Shown here: piece by piece, positions 37,935 through 50,936 of the stretch | Position numbering within the stretch: the stretch's first letter is position 1 | Layout of the letters: each line of letters opens with the position of its first letter | Origin: Tetrahymena thermophila SB210 | Taxonomy: Eukaryota > Ciliophora > Oligohymenophorea > Hymenostomatida > Tetrahymenidae | NCBI RefSeq assembly: GCF_000189635.1 | Contig: NW_002476217.1 | Coordinates: forward strand, 113,921 to 177,920 | Reading direction: 5' to 3' | DNA: 64,000 nucleotides | Program-made: the position numbers and the translations under genes | The notes under the pieces: generated by a model | Told to the model about the DNA's origin: nothing | Databases searched by the model: none | The model's input: only the letters and a program-made list of their open reading frames with translations

Positions 37935-38589
37935 CTTTCAAAAATATTAATCTTCTTTATCTTTCCTATTTTATTTTATTTTTTTGTTTCTCCTTATATT
38001 ATAAATATTCACAAACCTATCTTCTTATTTATTTTTCTTTTCGCATTATATTCACTCTGCTTCTTCTCTTTTTTCATTTATCATTTTATTTAATTATTAA
38101 TTTCTTCTTGTTACCATTTTCTTTTTTCTCTCTTCCTCTCAAAAATTCTTGCATTCTTCATTCATTCTTACTTTTTTTTTCATTGCTTTTTACTTATAAA
38201 TTTTTATATTTATAAAATATCTTTTTTTTGCCTATTTCATTCATTAAAAATTTTAATTTAAGAATCTAACAAAAATACTTTCAAATATTTCATTTCAAAT
38301 AATTAAAATTATTTTTTATTTTTAAGCTTTATTTGTTATTAAAATATTTCATTCAGATATAATTTAGTCACAAATTGCTGTTAGATTTTTAAATAAACTA
38401 GCTTTAATAACAATCTAATTTAAATTAAATAAAAGATAGCAAATGCATATTAACTTAATTTTTGTCTTGAAATTAGTTGATTTATTAATCTTTGTGAAAG
38501 TATAATAAATTAATTAATTAACTAATTTATTCATTGATTAATTAATTTAGTAGAAGAATTTCAAAACTTTGATTGGTGATTTTAACAAA
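37935..38589. other. Pyrimidine-rich intergenic region, divergent promoters
   Basis: About 655 bp, strongly T/C-rich on the plus strand between 37935 and 38190 ('cttttttctctcttcctctc' type), just upstream of the minus-strand mitochondrial-like gene, then AT-rich. On that gene's strand this is a purine-rich leader or promoter tract. No gene recognised. Confidence 0.5.
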
Positions 38590-39003
38590 ATGAATGCAAA
38601 TAGTAATAACACCAATAATTCAAATTCATAGCCTCAAAGTGGAATAGCAGCTAATACATAAAACTAAAATGCTTTGATGCTGCAGTAAATTATTAAAAAG
38701 CTTTCTGATATGTTTGGAGGAAGAGATTATAAAAAAGTTTATGAATTGGCTACAAAAATATTTAAGGAAAATACTACAAATATGGAAATACTTAGATATA
38801 AAATGAAATCTGAAGAAGAACTTGGTAAAATAGAAGATGCATTAAGAACAGCTAATATGATGTTAATGATTCAACCTTTCAATATGGAATGCCACCAAAC
38901 AAAAATTAGGCTTCTTAAAAAGTTATAAAAATTCAATGAGCTATCCGATTCATTAGTAGCAACTAAAATATTATTTCCGCAATTAACTTTAAATTAAGAC
39001 TGA
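38590..39003 (+). CDS. Small TPR-like helical protein
   Basis: An intron-free 137-residue protein. The first 35 residues are N/S/Q-rich and probably disordered. Residues 36-120 form paired helices with TPR-like spacing: FGGRDYKKVYELATKIF, then EILRYKMKSEEELGKIEDAL, then RTANMMLMIQPFNMECHQTK. Two TPR-like motifs would make a protein-binding platform. It could be a subunit of a larger complex. No signal peptide, membrane segment or catalytic motif. The start is the first ATG after a long AT-rich leader; a second in-frame ATG at residue 29 (ALMLQQ) is possible but less likely. Confidence 0.5.
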
Positions 39004-39929
39004 AAAAAAAAAAACATGTATTTAATAAAGATAGAATTAGTTAAGTATTTAGATCTGTTTACTTTATATTAGACTTATAGTATTTTAATGATAAATAAAA
39101 GATAAACATATAATTCATATTTATTATTAGGAAAAATAAGTAATAATTTCAAATGATAGCAATCAGAAATTTTTATTAATAAAGGGTCAAAATATTTAAT
39201 GATAAAGAAATCGTTATTTTATTTAATAGCTATAAAAACAAACTAAAATAGTATAAAAATGAATAATAATTTATGATAAAAAAACAAACAAATATATTCG
39301 GAATAATACAAGGAACAAAAAAATAGATGAAGTTTATTTTAGAAAAATGAAGGAATTCTAATTTTTTTTAGTTTAAGAAATTCAAATTTATATTTATAAA
39401 ATACTGATCTTAATTTATCAAAAACTTTAATGATGAAAATTCAAAAATTTAACTACAAATGAACATATTTTTTGTTCGAGAAAAAAAGTAGTTTTAAGAG
39501 AGTTTCTAAATCATAAAATTATTCCATATTTGATGATTATAATACTTGAATTTAAATACTTTTAAGGAGTTATTCTTTATCTATAAAATTCAACTAATCA
39601 CTAATTACTTTAACGTTAAAAAGAGGAGAAAAAATAATTTCAAACTAAAATAAATCAGTATTTTTGGAAAATAGTTAATGAAAATTAATTTTTAAATAAA
39701 AAAAATTGAAAATGAAAGGTATATTTTATCATAATTTCAAAGAAAAACAAACCAGAATTTAAGAAAACAGATAATCAATCAAAAAGAAATTATAAAAATG
39801 AAATCTATTTACTAGTAAAAATGAATGTAATTTTTTTTATATTTTGCAAGAAAAAAAAGATAATTTTATATAAAATATGATTGAGAACATTTACATGGAA
39901 AAGGAAGAAAGAAATGAAATATTTAAGTT
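39004..39929. other. AT-rich region with one diverged repeat relative
   Basis: Between the TPR-like gene and the clear array. Around 39520-39640 the minus strand reads like a diverged copy of the terminal coding segment of the giant gene and stays open for a further 50 codons or so. Otherwise nothing recognised. Confidence 0.5.
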
Positions 39930-40860
39930 TAAGAAAATAAAATTTTATAAAGTACTAACTAACTAATCTCGAAATATCTATTGAAGATTTATGAAAAGCT
40001 TAAATGGATAATTTTTTTAATAAATTTAAGATAAAAAATAATATAAAATGTTTTTATTCGAATCAAAAAATAGTTTATTTTAAGTAATTTAATGAAATGG
40101 AAAATTGAAAAAAATTTACTAGATAAAAATAAAATAATATTTAATATACATTTATAAACATCAAAAAAAATTTCAAGCCAAAACTTATTCCTTTTTTGGT
40201 GATTAGAAGATTTGCAGTGAAATACTTTGAAGGAATTCATATGAGTTTAAAAAAATTAAATTTTATAAATTACTAATCTCGAATATCTATTGAAAACTTA
40301 TGATAGCTTAAATGAATAAATTTTTATTTAAATTTAAGATAAAAAATAATATAAAATGTTTTTATCTGAATAAAAAAATAATTCATTAATTTCAAATAAT
40401 TTAATGAAATGGAAAATTGAAAAAATTTACTAGATAAAAATAAAATAATATTTAATATACATTAATAATAATAAAAAAAATTTCAAGCCAAAACTTATTC
40501 CTTTTTTGGTGATTAGAAGATTTGCAGTGAAATACTTTGAAGGAATTCATATGAGTTTAAAAAAATTAAATTTTATAAATTACTAATCTCGAATATCTAT
40601 TGAAAACTTATGATAGCTTAAATGAATAAATTTTTATTTAAATTTAAGATAAAAAATAATATAAAATGTTTTTATCTGAATAAAAAAATAATTCATTAAT
40701 TTAATGAATGAAATGGAAAATTGAAAAAATTTACTAGATAAAAATAAAATAATATTTAATATACATTTATAATAATTATAAAAAATTTCAAGCCAAAACT
40801 TATTCCTTTTTTGGTGATTAGAAGATTTGTAGTGAAATACTTTTTAGGAATTCTTCTTTA
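39930..40860. repeat. Tandem array of about 305-310-bp units carrying a terminal coding segment
   Basis: Three well-conserved units share 'aaacttattccttttttggt' (ending near 40200, 40510 and 40815), so the periods are about 310 and 305 bp. Each unit contains, on the minus strand, the segment encoding FLQSISLQIFQSPKKEQVLA (one unit has FLKSISL) followed by TGA, then an AT-rich tail with 'tttactagataaaaataaaat', 'ataaaatgtttttatctgaat' and 'ctcgaatatctattgaaaac'. The rightmost unit supplies the actual C-terminus and stop of the giant gene. A more diverged relative lies at about 39520-39640 (reading FIDKEQLLKSIQIQVLQSS on minus). Confidence 0.5.
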
Positions 40861-43800
40861 TCTATAAATTTAAATTAATCAGCAATTACTTCGATGTTAG
40901 AATTTATCAATAACCCAAAATACTTTATTATTTTTTACCTATTTTATTTACTCATTTTTTTAATTTCTAAATAATCAGTTAATACTTTTTCTTGCTTTAA
41001 TTAAACATTTTCGTTTTTTTCAGCTTCTAGACTATCAAGTATTTTAAATTCACTATAAGTAAATAATTTAACGAACCAATTTCTTCCTTTTCTTCCAAAC
41101 TGGGCATTACCTAATTTCTTTGCATTTGCAATGTTTATATCAATTTCTTTAGCAATCATTTCTTTTTAAATTATAGACTATAATTTTAGTGCTGCATCAC
41201 TTAGCTTACCCATATAAATTATTCTATTTTTATCAATAACACAGTCAGTAATGAAATTGTTCGCAAATTATTCTAAGGAATACAAATCGAGTTCTTCATT
41301 TACATTGTAGTTATATGGCTTTATCAAGGAATTCTTTTAATCTTCTTTAAATATCACCATATTTTAATCTTATTGCCAGTAAGCTGAGATTTTATATTAT
41401 TTTTGATTGTATCCAATCTGTTTTACTATTAAATCTTTTACTAATAAAACTTATTAAGATTATTCTATATCTTATTTATCTTCATAATAATCAGAGTGAT
41501 GTGAATAATTATTTGCTTAATTTTCAAAATTTTAATCTATACTATTTTGATGGTTGTGATTGTGAGTTGGGGGAATTGATTATTCAAATTACCCATTATG
41601 ATTATGATGGATAGTATCTTTTTTATTTTATTCAGCTTCATCGTCAAAATATTAAAGAGAGTTTTAATTAGAATTAATACTCTTTTTTGATTAAATTTAA
41701 TGATCTTATTATTTATTATGAAGACTAGAATTAGAATTTCTATGTTTTATTGGTTAATCAAGGCTATTTCTGCTATTATGCTGCTATTAGTTCTCAGATT
41801 TATTTTTATCTTAGTGAAGTTCACTTTTATCATGTTCATGTTGAGAATTTTAATGATTATTGGACTTATGATTGTCATGGTTGGTATGGCTATGAGGAAT
41901 AGCATGTTAGTTTTGATGACTTTATTCTTATTAATTTAATTCTATTTTCTAATTATTTTATTATTCTTTTATTTTATCTTACTCTAAGATTTTTTAAAAT
42001 TAAGATAAATCAAAATAGAAGAATCTATTTATTTAATCAAAATGCACGTTATCAAATAAATATTTTTGTTTATTTCTTGAGATCTTTCTCACTGAAACAT
42101 CAGATAACTTTACGAATTTTTTTACTTACTCATTATTTTCTTCTCTATGAGAAAGCTATTAGGTTATCACAAGAACGAATAAATCTTTTTTAATAGCTCC
42201 TAATTGCAATTAGCAAGAATAAGATGTAGCAAGGAACTCATCAGTAATTTTCATCTAGTACTTCAGACGATAGTGCTTTAACATGAATTTCTTTTGAATT
42301 TTCTTAATTAAATTTAACTATTCTTCTGAAAGAACTATTATTTCTTTATTTTCAACTACATAAACCATCAAATTAAGATACATGTATTCCTATATTTGAT
42401 TGATTGCTTCCTCTTAATTTATCGTATTTAATTATCCATCTTTTAAACTGCCAAAACTAAATTTGTTTAAGTCTATCTTATATTCTACTTGTTTAATATG
42501 GTGGTTATTTGGACAAGAAAATTATATTTAAGAACTTTCGATATTGAATTTAGATTCAAGAATTAAAGTTGAGTAAGATGTTTTTTAATTCTTTTTTGAA
42601 ATGTTATAGATTTCGATTGTATCTAAAACTAAATTTTAGAGCTTTTCTTATTAATTCACTTTTTGTTCATGATGAATAGACTTATATTAATTTGCTTATG
42701 ACTAATCAAAGAGATCTTCTTCTGTAAGACTGAACCTTTGGAGATTTTCCTCTTCTTGTTTAACGTTTTTTAAAGATTATTAACTTTAATTCAGCTTTTT
42801 AGGAGTAGGGGAAATGTCTAATTCAAACCCTCTTTCTTTGTTGTTGTTATGGTCTTAGCTTTTATGAATCTTATCATAGGAATCAGTTTTCTTTAAATTA
42901 TCTTTGCTCTTTTAATGGTTGTTTAATTCTGTTTTTTAATCTTTACTGTCCGAAAAATGGGTGGCCTAGTTTTTATTTTAGCTTTTTTCATAGTTTTCAG
43001 CAGCTGATTCATAAAATTCGTTATCTTCATATTTATTTTCCTCTTAATTAAATGATCCTCTTAACTCTTCTAAGTTGTAATTTTCTTCTTTTTAATTGCT
43101 TAACTATTATTTTTAATCTGATCTTTAAGTTTTCATAGGTGATTCCTTTTAAGTATTTTCATAGCTTTAATCATATTCAAGATCATCAAAATCAAAATCA
43201 TTTTAATTATCTTTAAACTACATTTTCTACTAAGATTCCTTTGTATGATGGTCATTCTTTTTTGAACTCTCATTATTATTTTCTTAAACTTAATTGAAAT
43301 CTTCTTTTGACTTTTGATGATTTTATTGCTAAATATTTTTATTAGAGGCAGGAGTGCTTCTATCAAAAGCACTTTCAAGGTGAATCTTTTATTTTTCGAA
43401 ATCCTTTCCATGGTCTGATTATCTATCAATAGAAGGAGATAAATCTAAATCTCCATCATCTTTGTTTCTCTAATTACTTTAGAATGCTCTTGATATGCTA
43501 GCAAAATCTTCTTGTATTTCGTTTTAAGTGATCAACCCTGAGTTTTATCTTTTTTTGATTGGTGACATATCTATTTATTCATCAAAGTTGGTTTTTGAAT
43601 TATTTTGCAAAAGAGGTTTTATTTTACTTTCAGTTATATTATTGTTAGTCGAAATATCCTATTCAATATTCATATTCTCTTCTTAAATGCTTATTTAGAG
43701 AGTCTTTTCATCAACTTTTATCTTTTTTATTATTTTTAATTTAATTATTTAAATAAAATAATTTAATTTTTTACTTAGTTTTAAAGATTATTGCCATGTT

Positions 43801-46800
43801 TTATCAAAGATTCATATTCTGGTAATGTAATTCTCAAAACACCTGGTTTTACTTTAGAAGAAGAACTCTTATTTATTAAATCAGCTCTAATTATATAGGG
43901 AGTTGCAATGCTATCAATTGATCTTATGGTGAGCAAAATATTTGGTGTTATCTTGTGGATGAATTTAAGATTTTAGCATTTTTTGATTTATTTTTGGAAA
44001 TTTCTTCTCCTCAAACAAGAAATAATTAATTTGATTGCAACCTCTTCTTTTTTGCCCTTTTTCCACTCAAAGAAACCATAAATAGGATCTATTTCGAACT
44101 TTAAAAATAAATTCAGTTAATTTAAAGGTAAAATAAAAGAATTGAATAGATAGCTATTTATTTACATATCTTGTTGGATCCCACTTATCTTTCATAATTC
44201 TATTTTCTAAATTGAAGTATTTGCCAAAAACATTTGGAATTGTTATTTTCTTGTTGATGTTTTTTCCCACAGTGACTAAAACTTAAGCCGTAGTTATTTT
44301 TTGATTTAGCTTTTTCGTAATTATGAACATGTATTTTACTCTCTTACCATGAATTTCTGTTGAAATACATTTTTTTACTTAATAGATAAACAATTCTTTA
44401 AAAAGTTTTCTGAATCTAAGTCTAGACTTGATAAAACCTTAAATGTAGCTTTAAGCAATTATTTGTTTCCTTTCTTTTTTCAACTCAAAAACATTCTTTT
44501 CAATATCTAAATTAAACTATTTTTCAAAGAAAGATTTTAAATTTTATGAAATTTTTAATAAAATTAATGAATACCTCTTATTCAAAATTAAGAGTATTTT
44601 TCTTTATTTGTTATATTAAATATTTTGCTTCAATTGAACTTAACTTTAAATTTATCTTGAGCTATTTAGAAGCTTTAATAGTTTCAATTAAACCAGAAAA
44701 TCCTTTTGACTTTTTATTGGTATGTTTACATATGCTAAACAAAAAGTCTTAGTTAGTATTCAGTGGCTTTTTTACTATAAACTTAGCTTAAACCTAATAT
44801 CTTCCCTTTATATTCCTTGATATATACTAAGAAGATATTTGCTTTTCAACCTAATGCTTTACACTAATTTGTCTCCTTTCAAAATCAATATCGAACTATT
44901 TTTTTCAAAAGAAATTCTTAAATAAATATAAGAAATTATTTAATTATTTTACATAATTAAATGGATTTATTTTCTTTTATTTTTTTGATATCTTATGCTA
45001 AGATTAAATCAAATGGCTGTGAGATGTAATAGTCTTAGCGAAGTAAGAGGAAATAGGTATTTCACTTTTCCATCTATTAACTCCTTTTTAGTTAAGAGTT
45101 TCTACTTTTGCAGTGAATTAATGTTTACTATTCTTCTTCTTCTTTTCAACAATTGTAAAAAGATAATACTTATCTTCAAAATTAATTTTTCTGAGGGCTA
45201 AAACCTTAAAAGGAATATCTGCTCTTTTTACCTTGTTTTGTAGCGATTTTTATCTCTTAACTAAGTAGAAAAATTTAGTAATTTTTTTAGCTGCGTCATC
45301 TTTTTTATCTTTAAAAACTAATTTCTTTTATTATGTATCAAGTATGTACTATTTTATAAAATGTTATAAAAATTAATATTTAGAATAAACTAAAATAAAA
45401 TTTTACGTATTCAAAGATCAAATTAGGGTTTTACAATATTGCTTCTAATTTTTCTTTTATTTCTTAAATGAAATGGATGTAATTAAATGACTTTCTAGAA
45501 TTCAAACTTTGTACTACACAGAAATACTTCTTTTAAGACAAATCTTCATAGAATTATATGAAATAAGGTTAACTTTCTTTGTTAATTCTTTTTGAGAGAA
45601 TTAATCTTTTTTTATTTTGAATTTCTCTTTTTGTCAACTTATAATTCTCTTATATTTTGTAATATTGTTGGATTTTTTATGCTGCTTCTGCCTCTTACTC
45701 TGAGTATTGCATTTATTAAACTTTTTTATTTTTTTTAGATTGTGGGAGGAGATTCTGAATTGTTTGTTTTTTCTCAACTATTGTTTTACCCTAAGCGCGA
45801 ATAGAGAAATTGAAAAATGTAAAAACTTTTGTCTCTTCGTTTTAGGTAATTTCTTCGAATTGCCAATCCTGATTGAATGGAATTTTCAAATAATGAGGCT
45901 CAATTGTAATCTAAGATTCAACTGAAAGGTATTAATCTAATATTTCATTAATTACTTTAGTCATTTCTTCATTATTTAAATATTCACCATTATTGTAATG
46001 CTAACTTACTAATCTCAAGTCTAATATATGCTAATATGTGTGTGTGTCTTCAATATCAAAGTTTCTTACTGCAATATATTCAACTATAATCATAGCACTC
46101 TCTCTAAGATAGAATACACCTAGTATGCCATTTTTTGTTTTGTTTGCTTTATTTTTACCCTTTATGGAGATAATTTATTATTAGTGATATTTTATCAATA
46201 TATCCTCCTGCTTAATCTTTTAGAGGAGTTGTTCTTCAGCATTTTATATTAAATTTTAAATATCTTCTTCTGTTAATTCTGTTTTTTGCTTCTCATTTAA
46301 TGTTTCTTCTATAACCAAAGAAGTTTTAAAAATTGAAGAATTCTACGTAAGTAGAAAATGTGCCTCAATAGTATGCTTTGGTGTGTCCTAAAGTATTTCA
46401 AGGTAGCTCCATTTTTAAGAGAAAGGAATTTTCAAAGGGTAAAATAATTGATTTTCTTCCTTTTCGTCTATTGCTCTTACCTAAAGACTAACTTTTTGGT
46501 ACTCCTCATATATCATCTTTATTACTTTAGTGAATTCGGAGTGACTTAAGTAATCTCCTCCTTTATAGTGGTCTTTCAAACAAGATACATCAACATAATG
46601 ATGATAGGAATATCTGCAAAATAATTCTTCAGATAATAAAGTAACAAATTCAAATACAATTTGTTGCTTTACTCTATCATAGAATACTCCGAATACTCCT
46701 GCTTTTTCATTTCCACTACTGCAATAAAGATTAATCGACTCATATTACTAAATAATATCCTCTTACTTAATTTACTTAAGTAAAATTTCATTTTTCAATT

Positions 46801-49800
46801 CAATCAAAGATTAAGCTGTGTTATCTAGCTCAATGTAAGACGATTTAGCACTTTTTTTGAGCTGAAACTTGAAAGTAATTTTGTTGTTATTCTCAAATAG
46901 TTCTATCTTCTTCATGTTAGATAACGTTATAAATTTTTCTTTTAAATTAACTCTGAGATGTTATTCAATTTAAGAATCAAAGATATTCAAGAACATAGCT
47001 TATAGCTCCTCAGGCTATTTTTGCTCTAGATATGAACTGAAGTCTGACCAGTCAATAGTGTGTTACCACTGATCATGCTTACGACGAAGCGATGATGTAG
47101 ATAAAACTTAAATTTAGAAAGATTGGTTTGACTATTATTGAAGTCTTACTTAATTATCAACATAAATTATAATCAGCATATACAAGTTAATTTCATAAAC
47201 AACTGCAATTAAACCTCTTCTTGTTGAAGATGAAGTAGAAGTCATTCTTGAGGAATATGATGAACTAGGTTTCTCAGCTTCAAATATATTTATGTCTCTT
47301 TCACTGAATTCCTTAATTATAATATAATTTTAGTTGGACTTCAGCTATTAATTAAGAGATTCCTCTGAAAGTTCAGAGTCCTAATTAATTTAGCTGTTGT
47401 TTTAAAGTTGCAACCCAGAAGATTTTTTAATTAGTATTCTTTTTGAAGAAGAAGGTCTCTCAGAGATTTAAGATCCTAATTACTCTTCACTTCCTATCCT
47501 CATAGATCTTTATAAATTACTATTAGTTTCTATTTCCTTTTACTTGATAAGCTCAAGCTTTTGCTTCTGCTCTTCAGCCTACTTGGCAATTTGTTCTAAC
47601 TCCTTAAGTCTATCCAATCTTGCTTTTTCCTCTTATTCTTTTAACTTTGCATATTTCTGTTTTTCTTCATTTTCAGCTCTTATTAATTCTTGAATTCTTT
47701 AATTAAGTAACTACTCTTTTGTTTAGATTTCATTCAACTACAACTTCTTGATCTTCTCTTATTCTTCCAATCTCTATTGCTCTTTTTTCTCTAATTCTTT
47801 AAGCTAATCTATTTTTTTCTACAGTTCTTCCTGCTCCCTTCTTTTCTGCTCAATATCTTAATCTATCTAAATTTTATCTTCCAGATTTTTCTAGCTAATT
47901 TATCTAAATAAAAAAGTTAAGACAAATATTTTTAAAATATTTAATATTTTACTTTAAATTATTCAAAAAATCAGATTAATTTATTTTGACTTGTTTATCT
48001 GTTTAAGCATTTCCTTCTTCATAGTTCTCCTCAACATCTTCTTCCCAATCTAAATCATAGTTTTCTACAACATTATTTTGCATTTGCTAAACAGCTGCAA
48101 CTGAAACCGAACGATGGTTATTTATATCGTTTTCATCTTCTTCTTAAATAGCTTCGTACACTTCTTCTGCCCCTCCATTGTTAGCATCTTCGGGATAGAA
48201 ATCATCATAATGCTTTTTATTAGCCTACTTCATTTAATTTGAATATTACTATTGCTGCTATTGATATTGCTATGATGGCTATTAATTTCTTTAAGCATAC
48301 TGATTTTCTACTTGCATTTGATAATTATTATTTTTATTTAAATCATTTTAAATATGATTACTATAGTTTTAATTTGACTCTTGATAATTGTCTTATTAAC
48401 TGCTTTGGTTAAAATAATTATTATAAGCAGCCTGCTAATATTTTTAGTTGTTGAATTAAGCTTATTCAGGCTCATCTTCTTCAGTGAAAGTTACTTCTCT
48501 TTTATTTTTATTTGGAGATTACTGCTTTACGTATGCTTTGTTTGTGTTTTTTTATTGTTGTGATTAATTAAATCCCCTAGTAGAATACCCAGTACTTTAG
48601 TTAATACTGATGCCAGTACCATTTAATTAGCTATATTGAGAATTATTTTAAGCACTATTTACGTTTATTCTGCCATTTGAATTATTATGAAAAGAAGAAG
48701 ATTAACCTTGATTGTAAGAGTTGTGTGCAAAATTTTAATTCTATCTTGGACCATTCATAGCAGTCTGATCGTAGTTATTTTCATGATTATTGTTTCTCTT
48801 TAACATAGGATACTAATAAGGGAACTTTTAACTCTATTACTAATAATCTCCAGTTGTTAGAGATTAATTATGCTAAAAGCTAGTATTTACATAGCTATTG
48901 TCAAAATTAACTCCCTATGTGTAGCTGATATTATGCTATTAATAATCATTTTACAAATCTTTTTTAAATCCTCTAGGATTTGCAGAGGTGGGACGCAGTT
49001 TTGAATTTGAAGGTCTTTAATTATTTACTAATGGGTGGTTTTAATGAGATTATGATATATTCTGAGAGTTTTAAGAATAGTCTAAGTAGACTCTACTAGA
49101 GTTATGATTACCAGTAACAGGAACTCCTCTTTAGGCAATCCTAAATACTTTATTAGAAGATTGTTCTGGGGTACGATGAAAACGAATAGAAGCAGTGATT
49201 GCTCCTCTAGTTCCATTTGCATCAGTTAAATATTTTTAGTAAAATTATTAAGGGTTTGATTGCTAAGAATAAAGAGATTATATTGGGTTTTAGAGATTTT
49301 ACTAAATCTGCTGTTAATTTAATCTATCAGCATTGGGTGAGTTCCCCTTTTTTTATACTATTTTTATGTTTTAATTGTTAATCTAGTTTGGTCTTCTGTT
49401 TGCAGAGCGTATTCTGACTTAATTTCCTTTGAATTCAAAATCAGAACCCTTTAAATTATATGCATCTTTTATAGTTGAAATTTTTTTTTCGATCTAAGCA
49501 ATTTAATCAAGTGCTTGCTATCCCTTTTTCGGAGCACTGCTAGGTCTATTCATTTTATTTGAAGAAATAACTATTTTTTTCACCTGCCCTTTAGGTCTCA
49601 TTTAAGGCTTGTCATTGCCCATTCTATTTAACTCTTCCTCTTCTTTTTATTAGAGTTTCTAAATTAAAAAATTTAAAGGTTAATTAAAAGTTTTTGATTT
49701 AATTAAAAATAGATTCATGATAGTGATTTAAGATTTTAACATTTAAAATTAAATTTCATGTTAATAAATTAAACTACAAACAAAGCAAGCATATCAGTTG

Positions 49801-50936
49801 AATCAATTAATTTATCGATTAATATTTTTAAATTTTTAAAAATCTTTACCAATAAAAATTCGTTCAAGGTTTCTCTGAATTTGTTTGTCATATGATGAGT
49901 TAAGCCCAAATTTTCTTCTGAAAAGGTAAGTGCATTTTCATAATTTAATGTAGCCATATCAATGTTATTGAAAAATTCTTCTTCAACTGCTACATTGTAG
50001 AATGCAAGAGCTAAATTGTTGCAAACATCGATATAACCTTCCATTTACTTTAATAACTAAATATCTTTATTCTCCTTTTGATATTCCTAAAAGTCTTTAT
50101 GTAATTAAATTACAGACTTTTTAGCATGGCTTAGTGCTTATTTGTGGCTTAATTTTATTAAAATAAAAAATGAATTTTCCTGTTCAAGGTTTAGCATAAA
50201 AATTACTCTCCAATCTAGTTTAGTATTGCTGATAAATTGAGATGAGTATAACCTAAATAGAGCCTTGATTCTTGTTATATCTACAAATATAATGCTTTCT
50301 AGAAGCAAGCTAATGCTTTTTCATAATCTTACATTCTCTTATACATGCAACCCTAATTATTAAGTGAAAGTGCTCTCATTTCTACAAAAAATCCATATTT
50401 GTGTGGCTAAGTTAAATCATCGCAAACATTTAATATCTATGAACACTTTTCCCAATTGTTTTCGTTTAAAGCTTCGACTGAATCTTTATTTAACACCTTT
50501 ATAACCGTCTCAAACATATAATTATATTTGTCATCATCTAAAAATTCTTTCGCCTTTAAAACCACTAAATTATTTTTAAATTAGATAAAATAACAAATAA
50601 AAAAATGATACTTTTATTCTTTAAATCAATTAAACTAAAAAATGAAAGCGTTAAAATAATTTTACACTAAGAAATTTCATTAAGTGCTTAAACGAGGTTT
50701 TCATCTTATCTAATGCTTTATACAGCATCATTCAGTCTCTTGTTTAATATTTTTTATTCATAAGGAAGATCTGAATTGCTGCCATTTTGATTTTCCTAAT
50801 CGTGCCACTCTGCATCATCTTCATGAGATTATTCATCTATTTGCTAATTTTGGTCATAATAACCATTTTATATTTTTTAACTACTTTGACCACCTTCTTC
50901 CTATTCATACTAATAATCCTCTTCTACATTCTCCAT
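40788..50936 (-). CDS. Giant TPR / coiled-coil / IQ-module protein (3,151 residues)
   Basis: Ten exons: 50666-50936, 50207-50564, 49850-50147, 47953-49658, 45407-47903, 44953-45348, 44575-44895, 44166-44516, 43775-44098 and 40788-43721. All junctions are GT..AG and in frame; no internal TGA. Order: acidic start; TPR helices about 90-310 (NLSAILNQIGDHKQALSHAK, NNLALAFYNVAVEEEFF); Q/N-rich linker 310-870; coiled coil about 880-1040; about three copies of an unrecognised domain to about 1590 (LKQIKQEDI, GVFGVFYDR, HYKGGDYL); IQ-like motifs from about 1618 (EAAQKIQQYYK, AQSYIQGFIKSRLRFRK) each heading a module of 107-132 residues; a long Q/N/H-rich region with two further IQ-like segments; end in the repeat array. 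IQ motifs bind calmodulin, so a calcium-regulated cytoskeletal scaffold is plausible. Alternative: the TPR part (to about 49713) is a separate gene if intron 3 is retained. Confidence 0.5.

Noticed and set aside
48381..48563. Hydrophobic plus-strand frame suggesting a membrane protein
   Set aside because: Antisense to the Q/N-rich linker of the giant gene; low-complexity complement, not a gene.
49659..49849. Ending the TPR gene at the TGA near 49713 by reading through intron 3
   Set aside because: Possible, but the spliced reading joins two good helical segments (TLNEFLL|KLQQKEEEEL) in phase and continues for over 2,800 codons without TGA.
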